Both the position numbers and the translations under genes were made by a program. Below the pieces are notes generated by a model. That model had not been told where the DNA came from. It ran no database searches and saw only the letters and a list, made by a program, of their open reading frames with translations. Shown here piece after piece: positions 45,112 to 52,978 of a stretch of DNA of 64,000 nucleotides. Within the stretch, counting starts at the first letter, position 1. Each line of letters starts with the position of its first letter. Source of the stretch: Anoxynatronum sibiricum (GTDB taxonomy: Bacteria > Bacillota > Clostridia > Peptostreptococcales > Tindalliaceae). The stretch is from positions 4,414 to 68,413 of the forward strand of contig NZ_JBCITM010000022.1 of NCBI RefSeq assembly GCF_039414295.1, given 5' to 3'.

Positions 45112-46434
45112 ATGATGAAGCGCGGTGTGGTGATGGGACTCATCTTCAGCCTGGTGTTGGCGGCGGTGATGCTGACAGCAGAGCCGGCTATGGCAGTGTC
45201 ATCTCCGGAAATTGTGGTGGATGGGCAGCGGTTACTGCTGCCTGCCGGAGAGCCGGGTCCGGTGATCAGTTCGGAGGGGCGGGTGTTGGTGCCGGCCAGG
45301 TGGATTGCCGAAGCTCTGGGGCTGCGTGTCAGCTGGCAGGAGACCACCCGTCAGGCCATTTTCGAAGACGCCCACCAGCGAACGGTGCTCACCATCGGAT
45401 CTTCCACTGCTCAGATGGGGCAGGATACTGTGAAACTGGATTCGCCGGCCGCGGTGCTTCAGGGGCGCACCTATGTCCCCCTGCGATTTGTCACCGAGGC
45501 TTTTGGAGCCCGGGTGGCCTGGGACCCTCAGGCCCGCCAAGTGAACATTGAAAGCTTTCAGTCACTGGCAGCACAGCTGAAGCAACTTTTTCAGATTCGG
45601 GGAATCGGCCTGGGAGACCCGGCTGCGCTGGTGGTAACTCTTTGGGGTGAACCGTTGGAAAAACTGCCCAGTGAGTATGCTTTTGAGTGGTGGATCTACC
45701 ACGACCACTATCGAAACTACGTGCAGGTGGGGGTGGAGAAAGAACGGGTGACTGCCCTCTATACCAATGGCATTCACTGGGAGTCTGACAGCGGTCTCGT
45801 TGCCGGCAGTCTTCAGACGGCGGTGCGCCAGGTTCTCGGAAAACCCCTGGACTGGATCGAAAAAGGTCAGAACCGTTACCTGCGAGACGGCAAAAAGCAT
45901 AGCGACCTGTTTCTGATGCAAGACATTGCCTATGGAGAGTTCTACTATGACATTCATGAGAACCATCAGGTAACGGCAGTTCAGGTGACTTTAAAACAGA
46001 CGGAAGAAAGCATGAGCGGCTTTCTGGGAAATCAGCGACCTGAGCTGGAAGAAAGCTACAGCCGACAGCTTTTCCTGCTGGCGAACTCACTCCGCACCCG
46101 AATGGGACTACCTGCCTTTCAGTGGAATGAACAAGCGGCTCAAGCAGCAGAAAAACACAGCCGTGATATGGGCGCGAAAGATTATTTTTCCCATGAAACA
46201 CCTGAGGGCAGAACCTTTGTACAGCGGCTGACAGCAGAAGGGCTTCGGTTCACAAAGGCCGGTGAAAACATTGCAGCCAACCTCAATGCCATTAATGCCC
46301 ATGAGGCTCTGATGAACTCACCGGGACACCGGGCAAATCTGCTCTCAGACATGACACACCTGGGAACCGGCTCTTCACAGGGGCACCAGGGAACCTTCGA
46401 GTTATTGCATACCCAGAAATTCCTGTCATTCTAA
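45112..46434 (+). CDS. Secreted CAP-domain protein with copper amine oxidase N-like repeats
   Basis: The 440-aa product has a signal peptide (cleavage after about residue 28, AEPAMA) and a copper-amine-oxidase N-terminal-like domain (about 33-145) of two half repeats with VLVPARWIAEALG and TYVPLRFVTEAFG. A middle CAP-associated region (about 150-300) follows. The C-terminal CAP/SCP domain (about 305-440) carries NSLRTRMGLPAFQWNEQAAQ, HSRDMGAKDYFSHETPEG and NSPGHRANLL. CAP proteins of this kind occur on Firmicutes surfaces and spore coats; the catalytic role is unknown. Confidence 0.85.
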   Translation: MMKRGVVMGLIFSLVLAAVMLTAEPAMAVSSPEIVVDGQRLLLPAGEPGPVISSEGRVLVPARWIAEALGLRVSWQETTRQAIFEDAHQRTVLTIGSSTAQMGQDTVKLDSPAAVLQGRTYVPLRFVTEAFGARVAWDPQARQVNIESFQSLAAQLKQLFQIRGIGLGDPAALVVTLWGEPLEKLPSEYAFEWWIYHDHYRNYVQVGVEKERVTALYTNGIHWESDSGLVAGSLQTAVRQVLGKPLDWIEKGQNRYLRDGKKHSDLFLMQDIAYGEFYYDIHENHQVTAVQVTLKQTEESMSGFLGNQRPELEESYSRQLFLLANSLRTRMGLPAFQWNEQAAQAAEKHSRDMGAKDYFSHETPEGRTFVQRLTAEGLRFTKAGENIAANLNAINAHEALMNSPGHRANLLSDMTHLGTGSSQGHQGTFELLHTQKFLSF

Positions 46435-46481
46435 GGAAAAATGATGATTCAAAATATGTATGAAAGTGCAGGGGATGAAGC

Positions 46482-46961
46482 TTGCGCCACTATTACACAC
46501 AAATACACCAATACATGGAGCGGCTCATTAGTCAGGTGATTCTGACAGACCGCCGGGAACTGGAAGTGAACGGTGGGCGGATGAATCTGCAGGAGTACCT
46601 TTTACTGAAAAAGGTGCGCCGGGATGAGGGGCAAACCTTTCAGCAGATGATGGAAGAAACAGGTTGCAGCCGCAATGAAGTGACAGCGATGGTTCGGAGG
46701 TTGCTGAAGCAGCAATTGATTCAGAAAGGCCCGGCTTCCCGGGACCGGCGAATCAGGCGTCTGGTCTTAACAGAAGAGGGAAAAGGCTGGTTGCTTCGCA
46801 TGGAGGGCATGGAACAGGAACTGCTGTATGGGTTACTCAATGAGTTTACCTTCAATGAAGAAAAAGCCATCCTGAAGTTTCTGGTGAAACTGGAAATGCA
46901 GCTGAAAGAAAAAGACAGTGCCGCAGCACTGCCTTCATGTCAAATCGATGAAACTAACTAA
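46482..46961 (+). CDS. MarR family transcriptional regulator
   Basis: The 159-aa product has the winged helix of MarR (TFQQMMEETGCSRNEVTAMV, then the wing PASRDRRIRRLVLTEEGKG). Start TTG 46482 follows AGGGGATGAAG. Two short helices frame the DNA-binding part, as required for dimerisation. Its ligand and targets are unknown; it lies 47 bases after the CAP gene and convergent to the ferredoxin gene. Confidence 0.85.
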   Translation: MRHYYTQIHQYMERLISQVILTDRRELEVNGGRMNLQEYLLLKKVRRDEGQTFQQMMEETGCSRNEVTAMVRRLLKQQLIQKGPASRDRRIRRLVLTEEGKGWLLRMEGMEQELLYGLLNEFTFNEEKAILKFLVKLEMQLKEKDSAAALPSCQIDETN

Positions 46962-46986
46962 AACAGACTGTTAAGACTGACCTGGC

Positions 46987-47157
46987 CTATTCGGGCTGAG
47001 GAGAGTCAACAGGGCACACATTGGCACAGGCACCACAGTCGATGCAAGCTTCAGCGTCAATGACATAAATATCGTCGCCGGCAGTGATGGCATCTACTGG
47101 GCATTCGGGTTCACAGGCACCACAACTGATACAGGAATCATGAATAACATAAGCCAT
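46987..47157 (-). CDS. 2[4Fe-4S] ferredoxin, clostridial type
   Basis: The 56-aa product is a classical low-potential bacterial ferredoxin: MAYVIHDSCISCGACEPECP gives the first CxxCxxCxxxCP, and CIDCGACANVCP the second. ATG 47157 lies behind AGGAGGTATTTGTA; the longer frame from 47181 would include the ribosome site in the coding part. It serves as an electron carrier for fermentation enzymes. A minus-strand promoter (47205-47234) is visible. Confidence 0.97.
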   Translation of the reverse strand: MAYVIHDSCISCGACEPECPVDAITAGDDIYVIDAEACIDCGACANVCPVDSPQPE

Positions 47158-47204
47158 TACAAATACCTCCTTCAAAGTCATTCGTTTTGTTTGGTTACAA
47201 CGTC

Positions 47205-47234
47205 ATTATAGCAGGCAGCGAAAGGCAAGGGCAA
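47205..47234 (-). promoter_or_regulatory. Sigma-A promoter of the ferredoxin gene
   Basis: On the minus strand TTGCCC (47234-47229), 18 bases, TATAAT (47210-47205). Confidence 0.6.
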
Positions 47235-47314
47235 GAAGAAACAGCCTAATTTCGCAGAAAACAGAATCAATATAATGAAAATCATTTTTAATAAATGGGC
47301 AAAAAGGGGACTAA

Positions 47315-48127
47315 ATGATGGAAGTAACCCTGTTCATCGGTGGCAGTGGCACCGGTAAAAGCTACCAGGCAATGCAGCTTGCAAAATCGCTGGGAATTCG
47401 CTATATCATAGACGATGGGCTGCTGATCCGTGACAACCGGGTACTGGGAGGACGCTCCGCCAAACGGGAATCCTCTCGTCTGGGAGCTGTGCGAAGAGCC
47501 ATATTCAATGATAAAGAGCACTGCCGGCAGGTGCGTGACCTGATTGAATCAGAAAATCCAACGAAACTGCTGATTCTGGGAACCTCGGAAAAAATGGTAC
47601 ACACCATTGTACAGCAACTCCAACTGCCGTCACCCGCTTCCACCGTCTGGATTGATGAGGTGGCAGCGCCTTCTGAAATACAGATGGCCCGACGAATCCG
47701 CATGAAAGAAGGCAAGCACATCATTCCAGTGCCTGCCTTCCAACTAAAAAAAGATTTTTCCGGGTTTTTTCTCAATCCCCTGCAAGTGCTAAAGGGACTC
47801 GGGAAAGATGCTGCCGGACAGGAAGGCGAAAAATCGGTGGTGCGGCCCACCTTCAGCTATCTGGGAAAATACACCATCTCCGACGGCGTCATTCGAAGTC
47901 TGGTGCATCACGCCCTTCTCCGACATACCCAGTTGATTCCCATGGGAACCACTTTTGTCCACAACACCCGAAACGGCCTGGTGGTAGAACTGGATGTGAA
48001 AGCCCCCTTCGGCATCCCGGTTACCCGCCAGCTTCGACTGGCCCAGGAGCGAATTGGCAGAGAAGTGGAAAACATGACGGCGCTTCACCTGGCATCGGTG
48101 AACATCACCATTAAAAAGTGGATGTAG
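47315..48127 (+). CDS. P-loop NTPase fused to an Asp23/Gls24-like domain
   Basis: The 270-aa product is of unknown function. The N-terminal half has Walker A GGSGTGKSYQAMQLA (residues 8-22) and a possible Walker B at VWIDEV. From about residue 178 the sequence changes to an Asp23/Gls24-like pattern: GKYTISDGVIRSLVHHAL, then GLVVELDVKAPFGIPVT, ending VENMTALHLASVNITIKKW, which matches the 'VENMTGLxVxxVNVxV' end of that alkaline-shock family. A stretch of basic residues joins them. The combination looks unusual. ATG 47315 or 47318; no obvious partner gene. Confidence 0.65.
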   Translation: MMEVTLFIGGSGTGKSYQAMQLAKSLGIRYIIDDGLLIRDNRVLGGRSAKRESSRLGAVRRAIFNDKEHCRQVRDLIESENPTKLLILGTSEKMVHTIVQQLQLPSPASTVWIDEVAAPSEIQMARRIRMKEGKHIIPVPAFQLKKDFSGFFLNPLQVLKGLGKDAAGQEGEKSVVRPTFSYLGKYTISDGVIRSLVHHALLRHTQLIPMGTTFVHNTRNGLVVELDVKAPFGIPVTRQLRLAQERIGREVENMTALHLASVNITIKKWM

Positions 48128-48187
48128 GCACAGGCTGCCTGCCAAACAGGCCGTCACATGAATGCCTTCACCGAAAAGAGCATCTGA

Positions 48188-48382
48188 CTAAAAGCGCTTG
48201 CCGCCACCTGGCGTTTTGTCCGACCTGGGAAGAAACTGTTGGCAGGGTGCACCGGTGGATTCATAAACCAGCTGTGAGGGCATCTTGGCAGTTTTAAAAC
48301 CAAAAAAAGTGCAGGCTTTGGGATAACGTGGGTTCCAGGTGACCTTGAAAAACTGGCATCGATAACAGTTAATCCGCCTCAT
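48188..48382 (-). CDS. Small conserved Cys-rich protein
   Basis: The 64-aa product has CYRCQFFKVTWNPRYPKACT and, later, GAPCQQFLP, giving four Cys in the order CxxC...C...C that could bind a metal. The pattern recurs in many Clostridia, where it is sometimes labelled 'uracil-DNA glycosylase', which its size makes unlikely. It ends the minus-strand pair, four bases after the DJ-1/PfpI gene. Confidence 0.65.
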   Translation of the reverse strand: MRRINCYRCQFFKVTWNPRYPKACTFFGFKTAKMPSQLVYESTGAPCQQFLPRSDKTPGGGKRF

Positions 48383-48386
48383 GACA

Positions 48387-48914
48387 CTAGCAAAGGGCCA
48401 TTAAGCTCAAAAGAGCCCGCATGTACTGGGGAAGATCGGCGGGGCCCTTGGCAGAGACCAGCGAGCCATGGGTGACCACCGGTTCATCAATCCAGTGCGC
48501 GCCGGCATTCACCAAGTCGTCCCGAATGGCTGGTGTACTGGTAACCTGTTTTCCCTTAAGCGTATTGGCAGAAACCAACACCCAGCCGGCATGGCAGATC
48601 TGTCCGATGATTTTGTTTTCCTGGTCCATATGGCGGGCCAGATCCAGCACCTCCGGGTACCGCCGCAGTTTATCCGGGGCCCAGCCGCCGGGAATCAGCA
48701 GGCCGTCGAAATCCTCCGGGTTCACATCGGCCAAGCGCAGGTCGGTCGTTGCAGGCACACCATATTTGCCATGGTAAACGCGATTGGCTTCTTTTCCTGC
48801 CAGCAGCACTTCGATACCGGCTTCCCGTAACCGGTATACCGGATACCACAACTCAAGGTCTTCAAAGGCTTCATCCACCAATTGGATAAAACGGATTTTT
48901 TTGGTTGTTGACAT
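48387..48914 (-). CDS. DJ-1/PfpI family protein
   Basis: The 175-aa product has the class I glutamine amidotransferase-like fold. The nucleophile elbow is QICHAGWVLVSA (Cys at about position 107), preceded by DGLLIPGGWAPDKLRRYPEV and followed by HGSLVSAKGPADLPQYMRAL. PfpI/YhbO-type members act as chaperones, deglycases or proteases under stress. The last residues (LSLMALC) end close to the next gene, and the two minus-strand genes form one operon. Confidence 0.9.
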   Translation of the reverse strand: MSTTKKIRFIQLVDEAFEDLELWYPVYRLREAGIEVLLAGKEANRVYHGKYGVPATTDLRLADVNPEDFDGLLIPGGWAPDKLRRYPEVLDLARHMDQENKIIGQICHAGWVLVSANTLKGKQVTSTPAIRDDLVNAGAHWIDEPVVTHGSLVSAKGPADLPQYMRALLSLMALC

Positions 48915-49101
48915 GAGAACACCTCCTTACGAAAACGAATACCCTCTTTTATGTCAAATATGCGATTCGTTTATAAATCAATGATATAATATTGTATCAA
49001 AGGAGGCGAAAAAAGCTCTTGTGAAACGGAACATCCAATGATAGAGCTGATTTTACAAAGGGGTGATGCATATGTGAATCAGAGGATGACGGGTTCATCA
49101 G

Positions 49102-49115
49102 CCTTCGATTGAAGG
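49102..49115 (+). promoter_or_regulatory. Possible activator site upstream of preT
   Basis: CCTTCGATTGAAGG is a dyad with five-base arms, 48 bases upstream of the -24 element; GGGTTCATC occurs at both 49091 and 49212. It could be an enhancer for the sigma-54 activator. Weak evidence. Confidence 0.3.
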
Positions 49116-49162
49116 AACGCTTGAAATCTGGGAACTGCGTCATCGGTGCGGTGTGAATCTTT

Positions 49163-49179
49163 CTGGCACGGTCCTTGCA
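49163..49179 (+). promoter_or_regulatory. Sigma-54 (-24/-12) promoter of preT-preA
   Basis: CTGGCACGGTCCTTGCA matches the TGGCACG-N4-TTGCA consensus at every conserved base, with GG and GC exactly 10 bases apart. It lies 114 bases before preT. The activator is not obvious nearby; the only visible one is at 10159. Confidence 0.85.
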
Positions 49180-49292
49180 TTAGATTACCATAGACATGAA
49201 TAAGAATGACCGGGTTCATCGTGGTTCAATGGACATGGTTAACCGTGAGTCACAATGAGTCCGGATCAGTTAGCTAAAAGGAGGAAGAGGCA

Positions 49293-50564
49293 TTGGAAGA
49301 AAAACGCAAAGCCTATTTAACAGAAGTGGTACCCCCGTTTACACCTCTGACAGCCATGGAGGAAGCCTCCCGCTGTCTCCTGTGTCATGATGCTCCCTGT
49401 AGTGCAGGATGTCCTGCGGGCACTGACCCAGGCAAGTTTATCCGGTCCATTCGTTTCCGTAATGTGAAGGGTGCCGTTGAAACCATTCGGGAGAACAACA
49501 TTCTGGGAGCCACATGTGCCCGGGTATGCCCCTATGGCCGCACCTGTGAAGAAGCCTGCAGCCGTACCGGTATCGATGTGCCCATTCAAATCGGTCGATT
49601 ACAGCGTTTTGCCACCGACTTTGAGCAGGCCCTCGGCATGAAGGTGCTGGAAGCGCCGGAAGCCACCCTTGAAAAAGTGGCTGTCATCGGCGGCGGCCCT
49701 GCCGGGCTGGCAGCAGCTGCCCGCTTGGCAATGAAAGGTTATCAAGTGACCATTTTTGAAAAGAACGAAAAAGCCGGCGGTGTCCTGACTTACGGCATTG
49801 TTCCCGGCAGACTTCCCCAGGAAATTGTTGACTGGGAAGTGCAGTATGTGAAAGACATGGGAGTTGAATTTGTTTACAATTGCTGCGTTGGGAAGGACAT
49901 CACATGGGAGGCGCTGAAAGAGCAGGGCTTCAAGGCCTTCTTCCTGGCCATGGGACTTCAACAGTCAAAACCCATTGACATTCCCGGCATGGATCTGGAA
50001 AATGCCGACTATGCCCTTGATTTCCTGGCAGGTGCAAAGCCGAGCGAAGGAAAGCTGGCAGTGGGTGAACATGTGGTGGTGGTTGGCGGCGGAGACGTGG
50101 CCATGGATTGTGCCACCACTGCCAAAATGTTGGGAAATCGTGTGACTGTGGTTTACCGACGTCGCCAAATGGATATGCCGGCCTACCCGCCAGAAGTGGC
50201 TTATGTACAGTCGCTGGGGGTTGATTTCATCACTGAAACCCTGCCGGTGGAAGTGTTGGGAGAAAACGGAAAAGTCACGGCCCTGAAAGCCCAGGGCAAA
50301 GATGGTGTGTCTGAGTTTGTACTGAAAGCTGACCGTGTTGTCATGGCCATTGGCCAGGAAGTGGATGAAACGGGTTATGCTGAAGGGCTTAAAGTGAATG
50401 AGAAGCAGCTGGCTGTGGTGGATGAAGCCACCTGTGCCACCAGTGTCGAAGGCGTCTATGCGGCCGGTGATGTGGTCAATGGCGGCAAAACAGTGGTACA
50501 AGCAGTGGCAGAAGGTAAAGCGGCCGCCGATGGCATTGATGCCTGGCTGGCCTCCAAGCGATAA
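49293..50564 (+). CDS. preT: NAD(P)H-dependent dihydropyrimidine dehydrogenase subunit PreT
   Basis: The 423-aa product is the flavin subunit that passes electrons from NAD(P)H to PreA for uracil/thymine reduction. The N-terminus is a Cys-rich iron-sulfur region (CLLCHDAPCSAGCPAGTDP and CARVCPYGRTCEEAC). FAD and NAD(P) motifs are VAVIGGGPAGLAAAARLA and VVVVGGGDVAMDCATTAK. GVYAAGDVVNGGKTVVQAV ends the fold. Related to the glutamate synthase small chain, but the neighbours preA and dihydropyrimidinase decide the call. Start TTG 49293 follows AAAGGAGGAAG. Confidence 0.92.
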   Translation: MEEKRKAYLTEVVPPFTPLTAMEEASRCLLCHDAPCSAGCPAGTDPGKFIRSIRFRNVKGAVETIRENNILGATCARVCPYGRTCEEACSRTGIDVPIQIGRLQRFATDFEQALGMKVLEAPEATLEKVAVIGGGPAGLAAAARLAMKGYQVTIFEKNEKAGGVLTYGIVPGRLPQEIVDWEVQYVKDMGVEFVYNCCVGKDITWEALKEQGFKAFFLAMGLQQSKPIDIPGMDLENADYALDFLAGAKPSEGKLAVGEHVVVVGGGDVAMDCATTAKMLGNRVTVVYRRRQMDMPAYPPEVAYVQSLGVDFITETLPVEVLGENGKVTALKAQGKDGVSEFVLKADRVVMAIGQEVDETGYAEGLKVNEKQLAVVDEATCATSVEGVYAAGDVVNGGKTVVQAVAEGKAAADGIDAWLASKR

Positions 50565-50594
50565 CCAAGTCCAAGAAAGAAGGTGTGAATCAAG

Positions 50595-51854
50595 ATGGCA
50601 AAACGCAAAGACCTGTCCATGGAGTTTTGTGGCGTCAAATGTGAAAATCCGTTTTTCCTGTCTTCCTCACCGGTGGGCAGTAACTACGATATGTGTAAAA
50701 AAGCGTTGGAAGGTGGTTGGGGCGGTATCGTCTACAAAACCATCGGTTACTGGATTCCCCAGGAATGTTCGCCCCGATTTGACCAGACCAGAAAAGAAGG
50801 TACTTCCTTTGTTGGTTTTAAGAATATGGAAATGATCTCCGATAAACCCACAGAGAAAAACCTGGAAATGATGTATCAGCTGAAAAAGGATTTCCCTGAC
50901 AAGGTGTTGGTGGCTTCCATCATGGGCGAAAACACCGAAGAGTGGAAAAAGCTGGCGAAGGCAGTAACGGAGATTGGTGCAGATATCATTGAATGTAATT
51001 TCTCATGTCCTCAGATGACCACTCATGCCATGGGATCTGACGTGGGATGTAATTTCAACCTGGTGGCAGAGTATACCCGTGCAGTGGTGGAGTCCACCCA
51101 TCTGCCGGTGATGCCCAAAATGACCCCCAACCTGACACTGATGGAGCTGCCGGCCCGTGCTGCCGTGAAGAATGGTGCCAAGGCCATTGCAGCCATTAAC
51201 ACGATCAAGAGCATCACAGAAGTAGATCTGGACAACTTCACTTGTTTGCCCATCATCAATGGTAAATCTTCCATTTCCGGTTATTCCGGTAAGGCAGTCA
51301 AGCCCATTGCCCTTCGCTTTATTGCGCAAATGGCTCAAGATGATGAACTGAAAAACATCCCCATCAGCGGCATGGGCGGTATTGAAACCTGGCAGGATGC
51401 CCTTGAGTTCCTGCTGTTGGGAGCCGGCAACCTGCAGGTAACCACTTCGGTGATGCAGTATGGCTATCGCATTGTGGAAGACCTGATCAGTGGGGTTTCC
51501 TACTGGATGGAAGAAAAAGGCATCACCGATTTGAGCACCATTGTGGGCCAGGCGCTTCCCAATATTGTACCTGCAGAAGAAATTGAACGTGACTTTAAGG
51601 TGTATCCCAAGTATGACCACGACAAATGCGTGGGCTGTGGCCGCTGCTATGTTTCCTGCTATGACGGCGGACACCAGGCCATCGACTGGAATGAAACAGA
51701 GCGACGCCCCTACCTGAACGAAGACAAATGCGTGGGCTGTGGACTCTGCTGGATCGTCTGTCCCGTTGAAAACTGCATTACTCCGGGAGAAGTGAAGTTC
51801 CATGATTTCGGAACTCCCCGGGATATCCACGTGATCCCCAAGCAATTTGTCTAA
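50595..51854 (+). CDS. preA: NAD-dependent dihydropyrimidine dehydrogenase subunit PreA
   Basis: The 419-aa product is the FMN catalytic subunit that reduces uracil or thymine to the 5,6-dihydro form. The N-terminal TIM barrel resembles dihydroorotate dehydrogenase: NPFFLSSSPVGSN, then ECNFSCPQM, whose Cys corresponds to the active-site Cys of mammalian enzyme, and SGMGGIETWQDALEFLLLGA. The C-terminus holds two 4Fe-4S sites (CVGCGRCYVSC and CVGCGLCWIVCP) for electrons from PreT. ATG 50595 follows AGAAAGAAGGTGTG. It is 30 bases after preT, so the two are an operon. Confidence 0.94.
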   Translation: MAKRKDLSMEFCGVKCENPFFLSSSPVGSNYDMCKKALEGGWGGIVYKTIGYWIPQECSPRFDQTRKEGTSFVGFKNMEMISDKPTEKNLEMMYQLKKDFPDKVLVASIMGENTEEWKKLAKAVTEIGADIIECNFSCPQMTTHAMGSDVGCNFNLVAEYTRAVVESTHLPVMPKMTPNLTLMELPARAAVKNGAKAIAAINTIKSITEVDLDNFTCLPIINGKSSISGYSGKAVKPIALRFIAQMAQDDELKNIPISGMGGIETWQDALEFLLLGAGNLQVTTSVMQYGYRIVEDLISGVSYWMEEKGITDLSTIVGQALPNIVPAEEIERDFKVYPKYDHDKCVGCGRCYVSCYDGGHQAIDWNETERRPYLNEDKCVGCGLCWIVCPVENCITPGEVKFHDFGTPRDIHVIPKQFV

Positions 51855-51924
51855 CAGCCACTTTGTGGCAAAAGCCTGCGAGGATATCTAAGAAACTAAA
51901 AAACCTGCAGAAACGCAATAAGAA

Positions 51925-51959
51925 AGCTGTGACGGTCATTGGCTGTCACAGCTTTCTGT
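51925..51959 (+). terminator. Rho-independent terminator after preA
   Basis: AAAGCTGTGAC pairs with GTCACAGCTTT around a 12-base loop. It separates preA from convergent proC and may work both ways. Confidence 0.75.
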
Positions 51960-51985
51960 ATTTCAAGTTTCAAATCTTTTATTTC

Positions 51986-52864
51986 CTATTTCCTGTTTCC
52001 TATGTCCTGTGCCCCCGTTACGTCTCCCTGCTCCCTGATATCGGCCTGTAGCTCCCGGCGCAGTTCCTCCGACCGCTGGGCAGAAGCCTGTATGGCCTCC
52101 ATCACATGCTCCTGAAAATGGCGGGTTTCAAGAACTTTCATCCCGGCCAGGGTGGTACCGTTGGGTGAGCAGATCTGGCGAATCAGGGTATCCAGGTCAT
52201 CTTCGCTGGCGGCAGCCATTTCCACGGCACCTCGAAGGGTTTGGATTGCCAGCTGTGAAGCAGTTTCACGGGATAACCCCAGTGAGACACCGCCCTCAAT
52301 CATGGCCCGAAGAAAGGCATAGACATAGGCCGGGCCGCTGCCGCTGAGGCCGGTGACACCGGGCATTTGAGATTCTTCCACTTGAACAACGGCGCCGACA
52401 CATTGAAAGATGCGTTCTGCCAGTGCCATGTCTTCAGTGGTGACAGCCGCGTTGCCCGTGAGGGCGGTGGCGGATGCCAAAACACGGGCAGAAGTGTTGG
52501 GCATGGCCCGTACCACCGGGTGACCGTCGGAAAGACGCTGGGTCAATCCGGCAAGGTCAATACCTGCAGCGATGGAAATAAACAGCTTTCGCTCTTTAGC
52601 AAGGGGATTTATTTCGCTGAGGAGGTTAAAAAGATCCTGAGGTTTGACGGCCAATACCAGCACATCACTCCAGGCCACGAGGCCTTCCTTGTCCATGGAA
52701 ACAATGGACTGCCCGGCGATTTCCAAAGGGTGATGCTCGGACTGAAGCTTGTCATTGAAACGAATGTGGGCCGGGTCAAACTGACCTGATGTAACCATGC
52801 CCTGAATGAGTGCCTTTGCCATGTTACCGGCCCCGATAAAACCAATGTGTTTTTCTTGCATCAC
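51986..52864 (-). CDS. proC: Pyrroline-5-carboxylate reductase
   Basis: The 292-aa product makes L-proline from pyrroline-5-carboxylate with NAD(P)H. The Rossmann motif is IGFIGAGNMAKALIQGM near the N-terminus, VLAVKPQDL follows, and the C-terminal dimer domain carries GLSGSGPAYVYAFLRAM. The last dozen residues (beyond the usual family end) are encoded by a run of TTTCCTAT-like tandem units and are probably non-essential. ATG 52864 or 52861. Proline synthesis has no clear link to the neighbouring pyrimidine genes. Confidence 0.95.
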   Translation of the reverse strand: MMQEKHIGFIGAGNMAKALIQGMVTSGQFDPAHIRFNDKLQSEHHPLEIAGQSIVSMDKEGLVAWSDVLVLAVKPQDLFNLLSEINPLAKERKLFISIAAGIDLAGLTQRLSDGHPVVRAMPNTSARVLASATALTGNAAVTTEDMALAERIFQCVGAVVQVEESQMPGVTGLSGSGPAYVYAFLRAMIEGGVSLGLSRETASQLAIQTLRGAVEMAAASEDDLDTLIRQICSPNGTTLAGMKVLETRHFQEHVMEAIQASAQRSEELRRELQADIREQGDVTGAQDIGNRK

Positions 52865-52886
52865 GGTTCCTCCTAAACTGATAAAG

Positions 52887-52922
52887 AAAAACCTTCACCT
52901 GTAAAAAGCGAAGGTTTTCTCT
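52887..52922 (-). terminator. Terminator of the dihydropyrimidinase gene
   Basis: On the minus strand AAAACCTTCGC pairs with GTGAAGGTTTT and ends in T residues, about 55 bases past the stop. Confidence 0.75.
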
Positions 52923-52978
52923 GAAATTGCTAACACTTTACCATTGAAAGACAAACTTGTCAACGGTTGCAGAAAACA

